Assembly: GCA_902492105.1 (NCBI GenBank)
Contig: CABUKD010000029.1
Coordinates: 1 to 27,998, forward strand
DNA length: 27,998 nucleotides
Direction: 5' to 3'
Source of the DNA: an uncultured Clostridium sp.
Lineage (GTDB): Bacteria; Bacillota; Clostridia; TANB77; CAG-508
Each line of letters begins with the position of its first letter. Position 1 is the stretch's first letter. This document shows, piece after piece, positions 7,701-15,552 of this stretch. The notes below the pieces were generated by a model, which saw nothing but the letters and a program-made list of their open reading frames with translations, did not search any database and was not told where the DNA came from. Both the position numbers and the translations under genes were made by a program.

Positions 7701-9022
7701 ATGAAAAGAACACAAGAAAAAAGGAATGCTGAGAAGGGTATAACTTTAATAGCATTAGTAGTAACGATAGTCGTTTTATTAATATTAGCAGGAATTACAA
7801 TCAACATGTTATTTAGTAATGGAGGGATATTCAAAACAGCTGGGGATGCAGCAAATGCATGGAATGATGCAACTATAAATGAACAAGAAAGTTTAAATAA
7901 TTTAGCAGAGCAAATAGGAAACTTGGTAAATGGACAAACAGGTGGAGGAGATACACCAGAAGAAATAGTAGATATACAACAGTAACAGACATAGTACAAA
8001 AGGAACAAGGACAAAAGGCAAAAGATAGCTATGGAAATATAGTAGTAGTTCCAAAAGGATTTAAAGTAGTAGTAAGTGAAGGAACAACAGTACCAGAGGG
8101 AATTGTAATAGAAGATGCAAATCAAAATCAATTTGTATGGATACCAGTAGGAACAGTACATAAAGATAGTAGTCCAGCAAATGATGTAACAATAAAACTA
8201 GGAAGATATACATTTGATAAAACAAATGGAACACCAACAATGCAGCAGTCAGCATTTGCGGGAGATAATCCAAGTAGTCCAAGTCAAACTTATGCTGATG
8301 AAGTTCCTATAATGGGACTTAATGATAATCATATAGAATTAGATGAAGCGAGACCAGGAACAGTAGACAATAGTAATCATCTAAATGATTTAAATGCCAC
8401 AGCAAAGAACTTAATAGGATTTGTAGAAAGTGTAAGAGATAATGGAGGATATTATTTAGCAAGATATGAGGCAAGCTATGGAAGTGGATATAATAGTACA
8501 GGGAGTACAGATATAGAAAAATATGCGAATGCAAAACCAGTATCCCAAGTTTCTAAATCAAACAGTACAAGTAGTATGACATATGATACACCAGGACAAT
8601 TATGGAATTTTATAACACAATTAAATGCATCAAAAGTAAGTCAAAACATGTATGCAAATGATAGTAGTGTAGGAGTAGAAAGTGATTTAGTAAATAGTTA
8701 TGCATGGGATACAGCAATAGTGTTTATTCAAAGTATGAAAACAGAAAATAGTAATTATGCAAATAAGAAAGATGGAAGTGGCTCATTAAAAAATACAGGA
8801 GAAACAGGAGATGAAGTATGTAACATATTTGATATGGCAGCTAATTTATTAGAATTGACTACAGAATATTCTACGGTTACGAGTGGCTCTAGTGCACGCC
8901 CTTGCACGGCCAGAGGAGGTAGATGCAGCGGTAGCGATGACTACACAGCTTTCAGGACAGACAGTACTGCGGACATCAGTAGTAGCGTCTTCGGTTTCCG
9001 TGTAATACTTTATGTAAAATAA
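7701..9022 (+). pseudogene. Prepilin-like protein with FGE/C-type-lectin-like C-terminus; frameshifted DGR target
   Basis: The first reading frame (7701-7985) starts after AGGAGG and encodes a prepilin-type N-terminus: a short basic leader, then GITLIALVVTIVVLLILAG. The glutamate usual at mature position 5 of type IV pilins is replaced by Ala. At about 7976 the frame is lost by one base: reading on in the other frame gives TTVTDIVQKEQGQ and continues without a stop through FVWIPVG, NIFDMAANLLELTTEYS and ARGG to FGFRVILYVK at 9022. Those motifs resemble the FGE-sulfatase/C-type-lectin fold (compare DMAGNVWEWT, RGGSW, GFR). Repaired length would be about 440 residues. The last ~140 bases look like a DGR variable region. 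As it stands the product is a 94-residue pilin-like stub, unless the indel is a sequence error or is bypassed; 8240 ATG could start a partial product of 260 residues. Confidence 0.75.
8865..9012 (+). other. Candidate DGR variable repeat (VR)
   Basis: GC rises abruptly inside the gene: 37 of 60 bases at 8881-8940 and 31 of 60 at 8941-9000 are G or C, against roughly 30-35% in the preceding part. The codons after ARGG run tgc agc ggt agc gat gac tac, all NNY and all reachable from AAC/AAT/TAC by changing adenines only. The segment ends in a fixed-looking TTCGGTTTCCGTGTA, encoding the conserved FGFRV. This fits adenine-directed mutagenic retrohoming into the ligand-binding surface of a C-type-lectin fold. 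No template repeat, Avd or reverse transcriptase is in the window. Confidence 0.65.
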
Positions 9023-9024
9023 CA

Positions 9025-9048
9025 CTAATCACTGGTAGTGATAATTAG
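9025..9048 (+). promoter_or_regulatory. Hairpin just past the VR
   Basis: ATCACT (9028-9033) and AGTGAT (9037-9042) pair perfectly around GGT, with flanking CTA/TAG able to extend the stem over a small bulge. It begins three bases after the stop codon. In characterised DGRs a hairpin or cruciform immediately 3' of the VR promotes target recognition, so it supports the VR call. It lacks a T-tract and so is not a good terminator. Confidence 0.55.
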
Positions 9049-9132
9049 TTTTAAGAAGAAACATTAGGAAGTCGAGCATGTCAAGCTAACTGTGTAAATT
9101 TATTTTTAATACAACAAATGGTAATATATAGT

Positions 9133-9176
9133 GATCCTATAACACATGTAATTGTGCTATAGGATCTTTTATTTTT
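9133..9176 (+). terminator. Rho-independent terminator after the prepilin-like gene
   Basis: GATCCTATAACACA (9133-9146) pairs with TGTGCTATAGGATC (9153-9166) with a single mismatch around a six-base loop, followed by TTTTATTTTT. Confidence 0.8.
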
Positions 9177-9178
9177 AA

Positions 9179-9221
9179 AATCTTATTATACTGACCTATC
9201 AGTACAATGAGATTTTTTTTT
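9179..9221 (+). terminator. Second terminator-like hairpin
   Basis: TACTGA (9189-9194) pairs with TCAGTA (9199-9204) around CCTA, and outer bases AATCT (9179-9183) and AGATT (9210-9214) extend the stem with internal mismatches. A run of nine T closes it. With the preceding terminator it insulates the fatty-acid operon from the prepilin-like gene. Confidence 0.55.
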
Positions 9222-9233
9222 AGTTATGATATA

Positions 9234-9239
9234 TATAAT
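9234..9239 (+). promoter_or_regulatory. Possible -10 box of the fatty-acid operon
   Basis: TATAAT stands 30 bases before the likely start codon at 9270. At the preferred spacing the -35 region is only a T-run, so the call rests on the -10 and on its position after two terminators. Confidence 0.4.
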
Positions 9240-9269
9240 AACATGATATTAACAAAAAGGAGAACAACT

Positions 9270-10997
9270 ATGCACAAAGGAAAATATGAATACCTTCCTA
9301 TAACAGACTTAAAAGATATGTTAGACAAAACAGGAAAGCTATATTCTAATAAAATAGCTTATCAAATACGAAAAAAAGATAATACTTATGAAATGATAAA
9401 CCATCAAGAAGTAAGAGAGCAGATAAATGCTTTAGGTACTGCATTAATTGATATGGGATTAAAAAATAAAAGAATTGCCGTTATTGGAGAAAATAGATAC
9501 GAATGGGAGATAGCCTATTTAGCAATTGTTTGTGGAACAGGAATTGTGGTACCATTTGATAAATCACTACCAGAAAATGAATTAAAAAGTGTAATAGAGC
9601 GTTCTAATATAGAAGCCATTATTTATTCTAAAAAATATGAAGAAACCTTGAAAAAAATGAAATTTCAAGGAGTTGGAAATTTAAAACATTTAATTTCTAT
9701 GGATTTAGAAAACAACCAAGATGGAATTTATTCACAAAAAGAGCTTATAGAAAAAGGAAAAAAATTAGTGCAAAATGGTGATACCAGATTTACTGGCGCT
9801 AAAATCAATCCAGAGGAAATGAGCATTATGTTATTTACTTCTGGAACTACAGCAGCTTCTAAAATTGTGGCTTTGTCCCATCATAATATTTGTAGTAATT
9901 TAATGGGAATAGCTTCTGTTCTAGATGTAGATTCTAGTGATACTTTTTTATCCTTTTTACCAATTCACCATGTTTTTGAGTGTACAGTGGGCTTTCTATT
10001 TGCTTTATACAAAGGCGCCAAAACTGTATTTTGTGATGGAGTAAGACATATTGTAGAAAATGCAAAAGAATATCAAATTACTGTTATGGCATGTGTACCA
10101 GCTGTTTATGAAAGAATTTTTAAGATTATTAGAAAGCAATTAGAAAAGCAAGGAAAATTGCAAGAAATTTTAGAAAATGAAGAAAAGTATAAAGATTGTA
10201 CTATGGAAGAAAAAAGAAAAATTTTTCAAGAAATTCATGACATGCTAGGTGGAAAAATAAGATGGATGATTAGTGGAGCTGCAAGCCTAGATGCAGTTAT
10301 AGAAGATAGTTATCGTAAATTAGGACTTAATTTAGTGCAAGGTTATGGACTAACAGAAACTTCACCAGTAGTAGCTATTGCTACAAAAGAAAACTATAAG
10401 CTTGGTTCTATTGGAAAAACAATACCAAATGTAGAGGCTAAACTAGTAGACTGTAATGAAGAAGGCATAGGAGAGCTTGTAGTAAAAGGACCTAACGTGA
10501 TGTTAGAATATTTTGGTAATCCAGAAGCAAGCAGAAAAGTAATGAAAGATGGTTGGTTTTATACAGGAGATTTGGCAAAAATAGATAGAGATGGCTTCAT
10601 TTTTATTTGTGGTAGAAAGAAAAGCGTAATTGTATTAAAAAATGGAAAAAATATCTTCCCGGAAGAAATGGAACATATTATTAACAAAATAGAAGGTGTA
10701 GAAGAAAGCTTTATTTATGGTAAGCAAATGTCAGAAGATAAAAATGATATTAAAATTTTTGCAAAAATTGTATACCATCCAGAAACTATGAAAGAAGCTT
10801 ATCAAGTGGATAGTGAACAAGAAATGAAACAAATTCTAAATGAAAAGATAAAAGAAATTAATAAAACTATGCCAATCTATAAAGCTATTAAGGGAAGTAT
10901 TTTTACAACAGAACCATTAATAAAAACAACTACCAATAAATTAAAAAGACAAGCAAACTTAGAAAAAATAATGGAAGAAGAAATAAAAAATAGATAA
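9270..10997 (+). CDS. Long-chain acyl-CoA/acyl-ACP synthetase (AMP-forming)
   Basis: An ANL-superfamily adenylate-forming enzyme of 575 residues that would activate fatty acids with ATP and join them to CoA or ACP. The AMP-binding P-loop reads TSGTTAASK (from 190), slightly off the usual TSGTTGxPK. GYGLTE (358-363), YTGD (431-434) and GRKKSVIVLKNGKNI match the family, and the C-terminal catalytic lysine is probably the K of TTNKLKR (about 557). I chose ATG 9270, preceded by AAAAGGAG, over an in-frame ATG at 9207 that lies in the terminator T-tract. It is the first gene of a tight cluster of fatty-acid genes, with 13 bases to the next. That context suggests uptake or recycling of fatty acids into elongation; whether CoA or ACP is the acceptor cannot be told. 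Confidence 0.93.
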   Translation: MHKGKYEYLPITDLKDMLDKTGKLYSNKIAYQIRKKDNTYEMINHQEVREQINALGTALIDMGLKNKRIAVIGENRYEWEIAYLAIVCGTGIVVPFDKSLPENELKSVIERSNIEAIIYSKKYEETLKKMKFQGVGNLKHLISMDLENNQDGIYSQKELIEKGKKLVQNGDTRFTGAKINPEEMSIMLFTSGTTAASKIVALSHHNICSNLMGIASVLDVDSSDTFLSFLPIHHVFECTVGFLFALYKGAKTVFCDGVRHIVENAKEYQITVMACVPAVYERIFKIIRKQLEKQGKLQEILENEEKYKDCTMEEKRKIFQEIHDMLGGKIRWMISGAASLDAVIEDSYRKLGLNLVQGYGLTETSPVVAIATKENYKLGSIGKTIPNVEAKLVDCNEEGIGELVVKGPNVMLEYFGNPEASRKVMKDGWFYTGDLAKIDRDGFIFICGRKKSVIVLKNGKNIFPEEMEHIINKIEGVEESFIYGKQMSEDKNDIKIFAKIVYHPETMKEAYQVDSEQEMKQILNEKIKEINKTMPIYKAIKGSIFTTEPLIKTTTNKLKRQANLEKIMEEEIKNR

Positions 10998-11010
10998 GAA
11001 AGATAGAAAG

Positions 11011-11592
11011 ATGCAATTTAAAAATTTAAATACGAAATTAATAGGAAAAAATATAACTTTTTATGAAACGCTTGATTCTACTCAATTAGAAATTTTAAGA
11101 AGAATAGAAAATAATCAAATAGAAAATGGAACCATCATAATTGCTAATAAGCAAACAAGTGGAAAAGGAACTCATGGTAGAACATGGCATACAGAAAAAA
11201 ATAATATTGCATTTTCTATTTTCTTAAACACCAATTGTTCTGTTGAAAAACTAGAGGGATTAACTTTGAAAATTGCACAAATTTTAGTAAGCGTTTTTCA
11301 AGAATGTTATGGAATTATTCTAGACATTAAAATACCTAATGACCTTATATTTCATCAAAAAAAGGTGGGAGGCATATTAACACAAACAAAGGTAGTAGGA
11401 AAAGTAGCAAAATGTATTGTTATTGGAATTGGAATCAATACTAATCAAGAAAAATTTCCAAAAGAGCTTGAAAGCATTGCTACTTCTATTAAAAATGAAT
11501 TTAATCTTACAGTGGACAATACAAAAATAATAGAAAAATTTTGCTATTACTTAGAACAGGAATTATTCAAAAAGAACATTTTAGATAGATAG
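11011..11592 (+). CDS. birA: Biotin--[acetyl-CoA-carboxylase] ligase, catalytic domain only
   Basis: Attaches biotin to the AccB lysine by way of biotinyl-AMP. The 193 residues begin directly with the catalytic domain: GKGTHGR (51-57) is the biotin/ATP loop (GRGRxGR in the family), KIPND corresponds to KWPND, and KKVGGIL carries the active-site lysine. It has neither the N-terminal helix-turn-helix of regulatory BirA nor an obvious C-terminal SH3-like domain, so it should not act as a repressor. Placement between the acyl synthetase gene and fabD, in an operon that also makes AccB, fits its role. The ribosome-binding site (AGAAAG) is weak. Confidence 0.9.
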   Translation: MQFKNLNTKLIGKNITFYETLDSTQLEILRRIENNQIENGTIIIANKQTSGKGTHGRTWHTEKNNIAFSIFLNTNCSVEKLEGLTLKIAQILVSVFQECYGIILDIKIPNDLIFHQKKVGGILTQTKVVGKVAKCIVIGIGINTNQEKFPKELESIATSIKNEFNLTVDNTKIIEKFCYYLEQELFKKNILDR

Positions 11593-11641
11593 AAAGGAGA
11601 ATTCGTATAATAAATATAGTTACATTATACGAGAAAAAAAT
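11592..11641 (+). promoter_or_regulatory. Inverted repeat between ribosome-binding site and fabD start
   Basis: A strong Shine-Dalgarno (GAAAGGAG, 11592-11599) lies over 40 bases before the fabD ATG, too far for normal use. Between them TCGTATAAT (11603-11611) pairs perfectly with ATTATACGA (11624-11632). Folding would bring the Shine-Dalgarno close to the ATG; as DNA the repeat could also be an operator inside the operon. Confidence 0.5.
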
Positions 11642-12541
11642 ATGAAGATAGGATTTTTATTTCCAGGTCAAGGTTCCCAAAGTATTGGAATGGGAAAAGA
11701 CTTATATGAAAACTATGAAAGCGTAAGAAAAATTTATCAAAAAGTAAAAGATATAACCGGAATAGACGTAGCAAAAATTTCCTTAGAAGGAGAAGCAGAA
11801 GAATTAAACAAAACACAAAATACACAGCTTTGCATTTTAACAATGAGTTTAGCAATGCTTGATTTATTAGACAAACAAAATATAAAAGCAGATGCGTGTG
11901 CAGGTTTAAGCTTAGGAGAATACACAGCACTTATTTACAGTAAAGCATTAAGTTTTGAAGAGGGAGTTAAGTTAGTACAAAAAAGAGGGGAATATATGCA
12001 AAACTTACTACCATCTGGAGAATGGCTAATGGCAGCTATTATTGGATTAACAGCAGACAAAGTAGAAGAAGTATGTAGCAGAGTAAAAAAAGGATTTGTT
12101 GCAGTAGCTAATTATAATTCTCCTGAACAAATTGTAATATCTGGTGAAAAAGATGCAGTAGCAGAAGCAGAAACCATTGCAAAAGAAATGGGTGCAAAAA
12201 AAGTAGTAGTTTTAAAAACAGCAGGACCATTCCATACACAAAAACTATTAAAAGTATCACAAGTATTTAAAAATGATTTAGAAAAAGTAACATTTTCAGA
12301 ATTTACGGTACCGGTTATTAAAAACTTAGATGGTACTGTATACAAAAAAGAAGATAATATAAAAGAAATTTTAGAAAAACACATTATCTCTCCCGTAAGA
12401 TTCTCAAAAAGCTTAGAAACCATGTTAGATATGGGAATTGATACTTTTATAGAAGTAGGACCAGGAAAAACTTTATCAGGATTTGCCAAGAGAATCAAAA
12501 CAGACAAAGAAATAAAAATAAGGACCGTCCCTAATGGTTGA
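11642..12541 (+). CDS. fabD: Malonyl-CoA:ACP transacylase
   Basis: Moves malonyl from CoA to acyl carrier protein, supplying FabF. The 299 residues start with the family hallmark FLFPGQGSQ. The nucleophile is S90 in GLSLGEY (the usual His of GHSLG is Leu here), and H198 in GPFHTQKL is the catalytic histidine. ATG 11642 fits the family N-terminus even though its ribosome-binding site is distant. The last residues (RTVPNG) are encoded by a REP-like repeat, so the C-terminus has been rewritten by repeat insertion without harming the domain. fabG follows in the same operon. Confidence 0.96.
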   Translation: MKIGFLFPGQGSQSIGMGKDLYENYESVRKIYQKVKDITGIDVAKISLEGEAEELNKTQNTQLCILTMSLAMLDLLDKQNIKADACAGLSLGEYTALIYSKALSFEEGVKLVQKRGEYMQNLLPSGEWLMAAIIGLTADKVEEVCSRVKKGFVAVANYNSPEQIVISGEKDAVAEAETIAKEMGAKKVVVLKTAGPFHTQKLLKVSQVFKNDLEKVTFSEFTVPVIKNLDGTVYKKEDNIKEILEKHIISPVRFSKSLETMLDMGIDTFIEVGPGKTLSGFAKRIKTDKEIKIRTVPNG

Positions 12542-12579
12542 ATTTCAGCCAAAAAGGAACGTCCCCAATGGCTGATTTT
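12520..12579. repeat. Tandem REP-like repeats at the fabD-fabG junction
   Basis: Two imperfect direct copies of about 27 bases: AGGACCGTCCCTAATGG and AGGAACGTCCCCAATGG each continue into similar TTGAATTTCAG / CTGATTTTAG. The second copy is a hairpin: TCAGCCA (12545-12551) with TGGCTGA (12569-12575); read on the minus strand its loop contains TTGGGGACGTTCC. The hairpin at 7405-7431 shares the GGGGACG. The first copy supplies the fabD stop codon. Confidence 0.6.
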
Positions 12580-12597
12580 AGAAAGGAAGGAAATAAT

Positions 12598-13332
12598 ATG
12601 AATCAAGTAGCTCTTATTACTGGTGGAACCAGAGGAATTGGAAAAGAAATTGCACTTACTCTTGCAAAAGAGGGATATGATATTGCACTAAACTACAGAT
12701 CAGAAAATGAAGAATTGAGTAAATTAAAGCAAGAAATTGAAGCAAATAATGTAAAATGCTTAACTGTAAAAGGAGATGTTTCTTCTTTTGAAGGTTGCGA
12801 ACAATTTGTAAAACAAACGATTCAAGAATTTGGTAAAATAGATGTGTTAGTAAATAATGCAGGGATTACCAAAGATACTTTACTTGCTAGGATGAAAAAA
12901 GAAGATTTTGAGCAAGTAATTAATGTAAATTTAATAGGAACTTTTAATGTTACGAAAAACGTAATTTCCTATATGATGAAAGCACGTTATGGAAGAATTA
13001 TTAATATTTCTTCTGTTGTCGGAATTTGTGGAAATGCTGGCCAAACCAATTATTCAGCATCTAAAGCAGGAATTATAGGATTTACAAAAAGTTTAGCTAA
13101 AGAAGTGGCTTCTAGAAATATTTTGGTAAATGCGATTGCTCCTGGATTTATTCAAACTAATATGACAGATGTATTAAAAGAAGAAATTAAGCAGGAAATT
13201 GCTAAAAATATTCCTTTACAAAGAATGGGAGAAGCAAAAGATGTGGCAAATGTTGTAAAATTTTTAGCATCAGAAGATAGTTCTTATATTACAGGGCAAG
13301 TAATTCATGTTGACGGCGGAATGTTAATGTAG
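12598..13332 (+). CDS. fabG: 3-oxoacyl-ACP reductase
   Basis: NADPH-dependent reduction of 3-oxoacyl-ACP, the first reductive step of the elongation cycle. It is a classical short-chain dehydrogenase of 244 residues: TGGTRGIG cofactor loop near the N-terminus, NNAG, the catalytic Ser in NISSV, then Y152 and K156 in YSASK, and the family C-terminus GQVIHVDGGM. I chose ATG 12598, preceded by GAAAGGAAGG, rather than an in-frame ATG at 12538 inside the REP-like repeat. fabF starts 14 bases after its stop. Confidence 0.97.
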   Translation: MNQVALITGGTRGIGKEIALTLAKEGYDIALNYRSENEELSKLKQEIEANNVKCLTVKGDVSSFEGCEQFVKQTIQEFGKIDVLVNNAGITKDTLLARMKKEDFEQVINVNLIGTFNVTKNVISYMMKARYGRIINISSVVGICGNAGQTNYSASKAGIIGFTKSLAKEVASRNILVNAIAPGFIQTNMTDVLKEEIKQEIAKNIPLQRMGEAKDVANVVKFLASEDSSYITGQVIHVDGGMLM

Positions 13333-13346
13333 AAAGGAAGAAAAGA

Positions 13347-14585
13347 ATGGAAAGAAGAGTTGTAATAACAGGTTTAGGAGCAATTACTCCAATAGGAAAT
13401 AATGTAGTACAAACATGGAATGGAATTAAAGAAAAAAAGTGTGGAATTGATAAAATTACTTTGGTAAATACCGAAACTTTTAAAACAAGCTTAGCAGCAG
13501 AAGTAAAAGAGTATAATCCTTTAGACTATTTTGAACCAAAACAAGCAAAAAGACTAGATAGATCTTCTCAATTTGCTATAATTGCTGCAAGAGAAGCTTT
13601 TAAAGATAGTGGTATTACAAGTGAAAATACTAATTTAGAAAGAGTAGGTACTTTTGTAAGTTCTGGAATAGGTGGTCTAATTACGATTCAAGAACAATGT
13701 GAAACTTATGTTACTAAAGGACATGGAAGAGTTTCTCCTATGTTTATTCCTATGTCTATTGCAAATATGCCAGCAGGTAATATTACTATAGATTTAGGAC
13801 TAAAAGGAGAGTCTATTTCTATTGTTACTGCTTGTGCTTCTTCTACCCATGCAATTGGAGAAGCCTATAAAACAATTAAATATGGAGCAGAAGATGTTAT
13901 TTTAGCAGGTGGAGCAGAAGCTTCTATTTGTGAAATGGGAATTGCAGGTTTTGAAAATATGAAAGCTTTATGTACTGCAAGCGATAAAAATAGAGCAAGT
14001 ATTCCATTTGACAAAGAAAGATGTGGATTTGTTATGGGCGAAGGTGCAGGTGTACTTGTTTTAGAAGAATTAGAACATGCAAAAGCAAGAAATGCTAAGA
14101 TTTACGCAGAACTTGTTGGTTATGGTGCAACATCAGATAGCTACCATATTACCTCACCAGCACCAGAAGGAGAAGGTGCTGCAAGGGCTATGAAGAGAGC
14201 AATAGAAGATGCCCATATTTTACCAGAACAAATTGAATATATTAATGCTCATGGCACTTCTACTTCTTTAAATGATGTATGCGAAACAAAAGCAATTAAA
14301 ACAGCTTTTGGAGAAGAAGCAAGTAAAAAAGTAATGGTAAGTTCTACAAAATCCAATATAGGACATTTACTTGGAGCAGCAGGGGCTGTAGAAGCTATTA
14401 TTTGTACAAAAGCAATACAAGATGAATTAGTACCACCAACCATCAATTACCAAGTAAAAGATGAAGAGTGTGACTTAGATATTGTTCCAAATGAAATTAG
14501 AAGCCATAAACTAAATTATGTAATGTCTAATTCTTTAGGCTTTGGTGGACACAATGCAAGTATTATTTTAAAAAAGTTTGCTTAA
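13347..14585 (+). CDS. fabF: 3-oxoacyl-ACP synthase II
   Basis: Condenses malonyl-ACP with acyl-ACP in chain elongation. The 412 residues have the complete thiolase-fold Cys-His-His set: C163 in TACASS, H302 in NAHGTST and H340 in GHLLGAAG. The C-terminal NSLGFGGHNAS is typical of FabF. A GAAAGGAAG ribosome-binding site precedes the ATG. No FabH-type synthase, needed to start chains, is found in this cluster. Confidence 0.97.
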   Translation: MERRVVITGLGAITPIGNNVVQTWNGIKEKKCGIDKITLVNTETFKTSLAAEVKEYNPLDYFEPKQAKRLDRSSQFAIIAAREAFKDSGITSENTNLERVGTFVSSGIGGLITIQEQCETYVTKGHGRVSPMFIPMSIANMPAGNITIDLGLKGESISIVTACASSTHAIGEAYKTIKYGAEDVILAGGAEASICEMGIAGFENMKALCTASDKNRASIPFDKERCGFVMGEGAGVLVLEELEHAKARNAKIYAELVGYGATSDSYHITSPAPEGEGAARAMKRAIEDAHILPEQIEYINAHGTSTSLNDVCETKAIKTAFGEEASKKVMVSSTKSNIGHLLGAAGAVEAIICTKAIQDELVPPTINYQVKDEECDLDIVPNEIRSHKLNYVMSNSLGFGGHNASIILKKFA

Positions 14586-14613
14586 TTTAAATTAAGAAAG
14601 GAAAAATAGAAAA

Positions 14614-15078
14614 ATGGAATATGAGAAGATTAAACAGTTAATAGAAGATGTAGGAAATTCTAAATTATCTGAAATTGAAATTGATTTTCCAGATGGTACT
14701 AAAATTAGTATGAAAAAGGAAGAAAAAGTTGTAGTTGCAACTCCTAAAATAGTAGAAGAAAATAAAGAAACAGTAGTTCAAACTGTAGAAAAACAAGAAG
14801 AAAAAGTGATCAATGAAGCACAAGAAAATAATAATCAAGCAGAAGGAAAAATAGTAACTTCTCCAATGGTAGGAACCTTTTATTTAAAACCATCTCCTAA
14901 TGCAAAACCTTATGTAGAAATAGGAAAACAAGTAAAAAAAGGTGATGTTTTGTGTATTATAGAAGCCATGAAACTAATGAATGAAATCGAATGTGAAGAA
15001 GAAGGAACCATTGCAGAAATTTTAGTAAAAGATGGAGAACCAGTAGAATATGGTAAGCCATTATTTAGAATTAAGTAA
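14614..15078 (+). CDS. accB: Biotin carboxyl carrier protein of acetyl-CoA carboxylase
   Basis: The 154-residue swinging-arm subunit. Residues 1-45 form the N-terminal dimer-type segment, about 46-80 are a flexible Lys/Glu/Gln/Val-rich linker, and the biotinyl domain follows with K120 in EAMKLMNEIE as the biotin attachment site. The charged lysine would be modified by the biotin ligase encoded upstream and carboxylated by AccC. Short spacing and its own AAGAAAGG site place it in the operon. Confidence 0.97.
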   Translation: MEYEKIKQLIEDVGNSKLSEIEIDFPDGTKISMKKEEKVVVATPKIVEENKETVVQTVEKQEEKVINEAQENNNQAEGKIVTSPMVGTFYLKPSPNAKPYVEIGKQVKKGDVLCIIEAMKLMNEIECEEEGTIAEILVKDGEPVEYGKPLFRIK

Positions 15079-15096
15079 CTGAAAAGGATGAAAAAA

Positions 15097-15519
15097 ATGT
15101 TAGATAAAGAAGAAATCAAAAAAATTATTCCTCAAAGAGATCCTTTTTTAATGATTGATGAGGTAGAAGAAAATATTCCAGGGCAAAGTGCTATTGCCTA
15201 TAAATATGTAAATGAAAAAGAATGGTATTTTCAAGGACACTTTCCTGGAAATCCAATTATGCCAGGAGTACTGATTGTAGAAAGTTTAGCACAAACTGGT
15301 GCTGTGGCTATTTTAAGTAAAGAAGAAAATAAAGGAAGAAATGCTTTATTTGGTGGAATTGATAAAATAAGATTTAAAAAGCAAGTAGTGCCAGGGGATA
15401 CTTTAAAATTAGAAGTAAAAATTATCAAACAAAAAGGTCCAATTGGTGTAGGAGAAGCTACTGCAACTGTGGATGGAAAAGTTGCAGCAAAAGGAGAATT
15501 AACTTTTGCCATTGTTTAA
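15097..15519 (+). CDS. fabZ: 3-hydroxyacyl-ACP dehydratase
   Basis: Dehydrates 3-hydroxyacyl-ACP to trans-2-enoyl-ACP. The hot-dog fold protein carries GHFPGNPIMPGVLIVESLAQ with the expected active-site H48 and E62 (numbered from ATG 15097). The N-terminal motif is QRDPFLMID, with Gln where many FabZ proteins have His. I prefer ATG 15097 (140 residues) because AAAGGA lies 9 bases upstream; an in-frame ATG at 15088 would have the ribosome-binding site directly against it. Confidence 0.95.
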   Translation: MLDKEEIKKIIPQRDPFLMIDEVEENIPGQSAIAYKYVNEKEWYFQGHFPGNPIMPGVLIVESLAQTGAVAILSKEENKGRNALFGGIDKIRFKKQVVPGDTLKLEVKIIKQKGPIGVGEATATVDGKVAAKGELTFAIV

Positions 15520-15552
15520 AACACAGAAAAAATCAGAAAGGAAATACTAACA

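Noticed and set aside
7619..8534. Long minus-strand open frames opposite the prepilin-like gene
   Set aside because: Their Leu/Tyr/Phe-rich composition is the mirror of AT-rich Asn/Lys/Ile coding sequence, and they have no ribosome-binding site.
9207..9269. Upstream ATG for the acyl synthetase
   Set aside because: It lies in the terminator T-tract without a ribosome-binding site; ATG 9270 has AAAAGGAG and fits the family N-terminus.
9023..9269. Template repeat, Avd or reverse transcriptase of a DGR next to the VR
   Set aside because: I read the flanks and found only hairpins, terminators and a promoter; no second copy of the VR 3' end occurs in the window.
11592..11641. FapR or FabT box upstream of fabD
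   Set aside because: The dyad does not match the known FapR or FabT consensus sequences, so no regulator is named.
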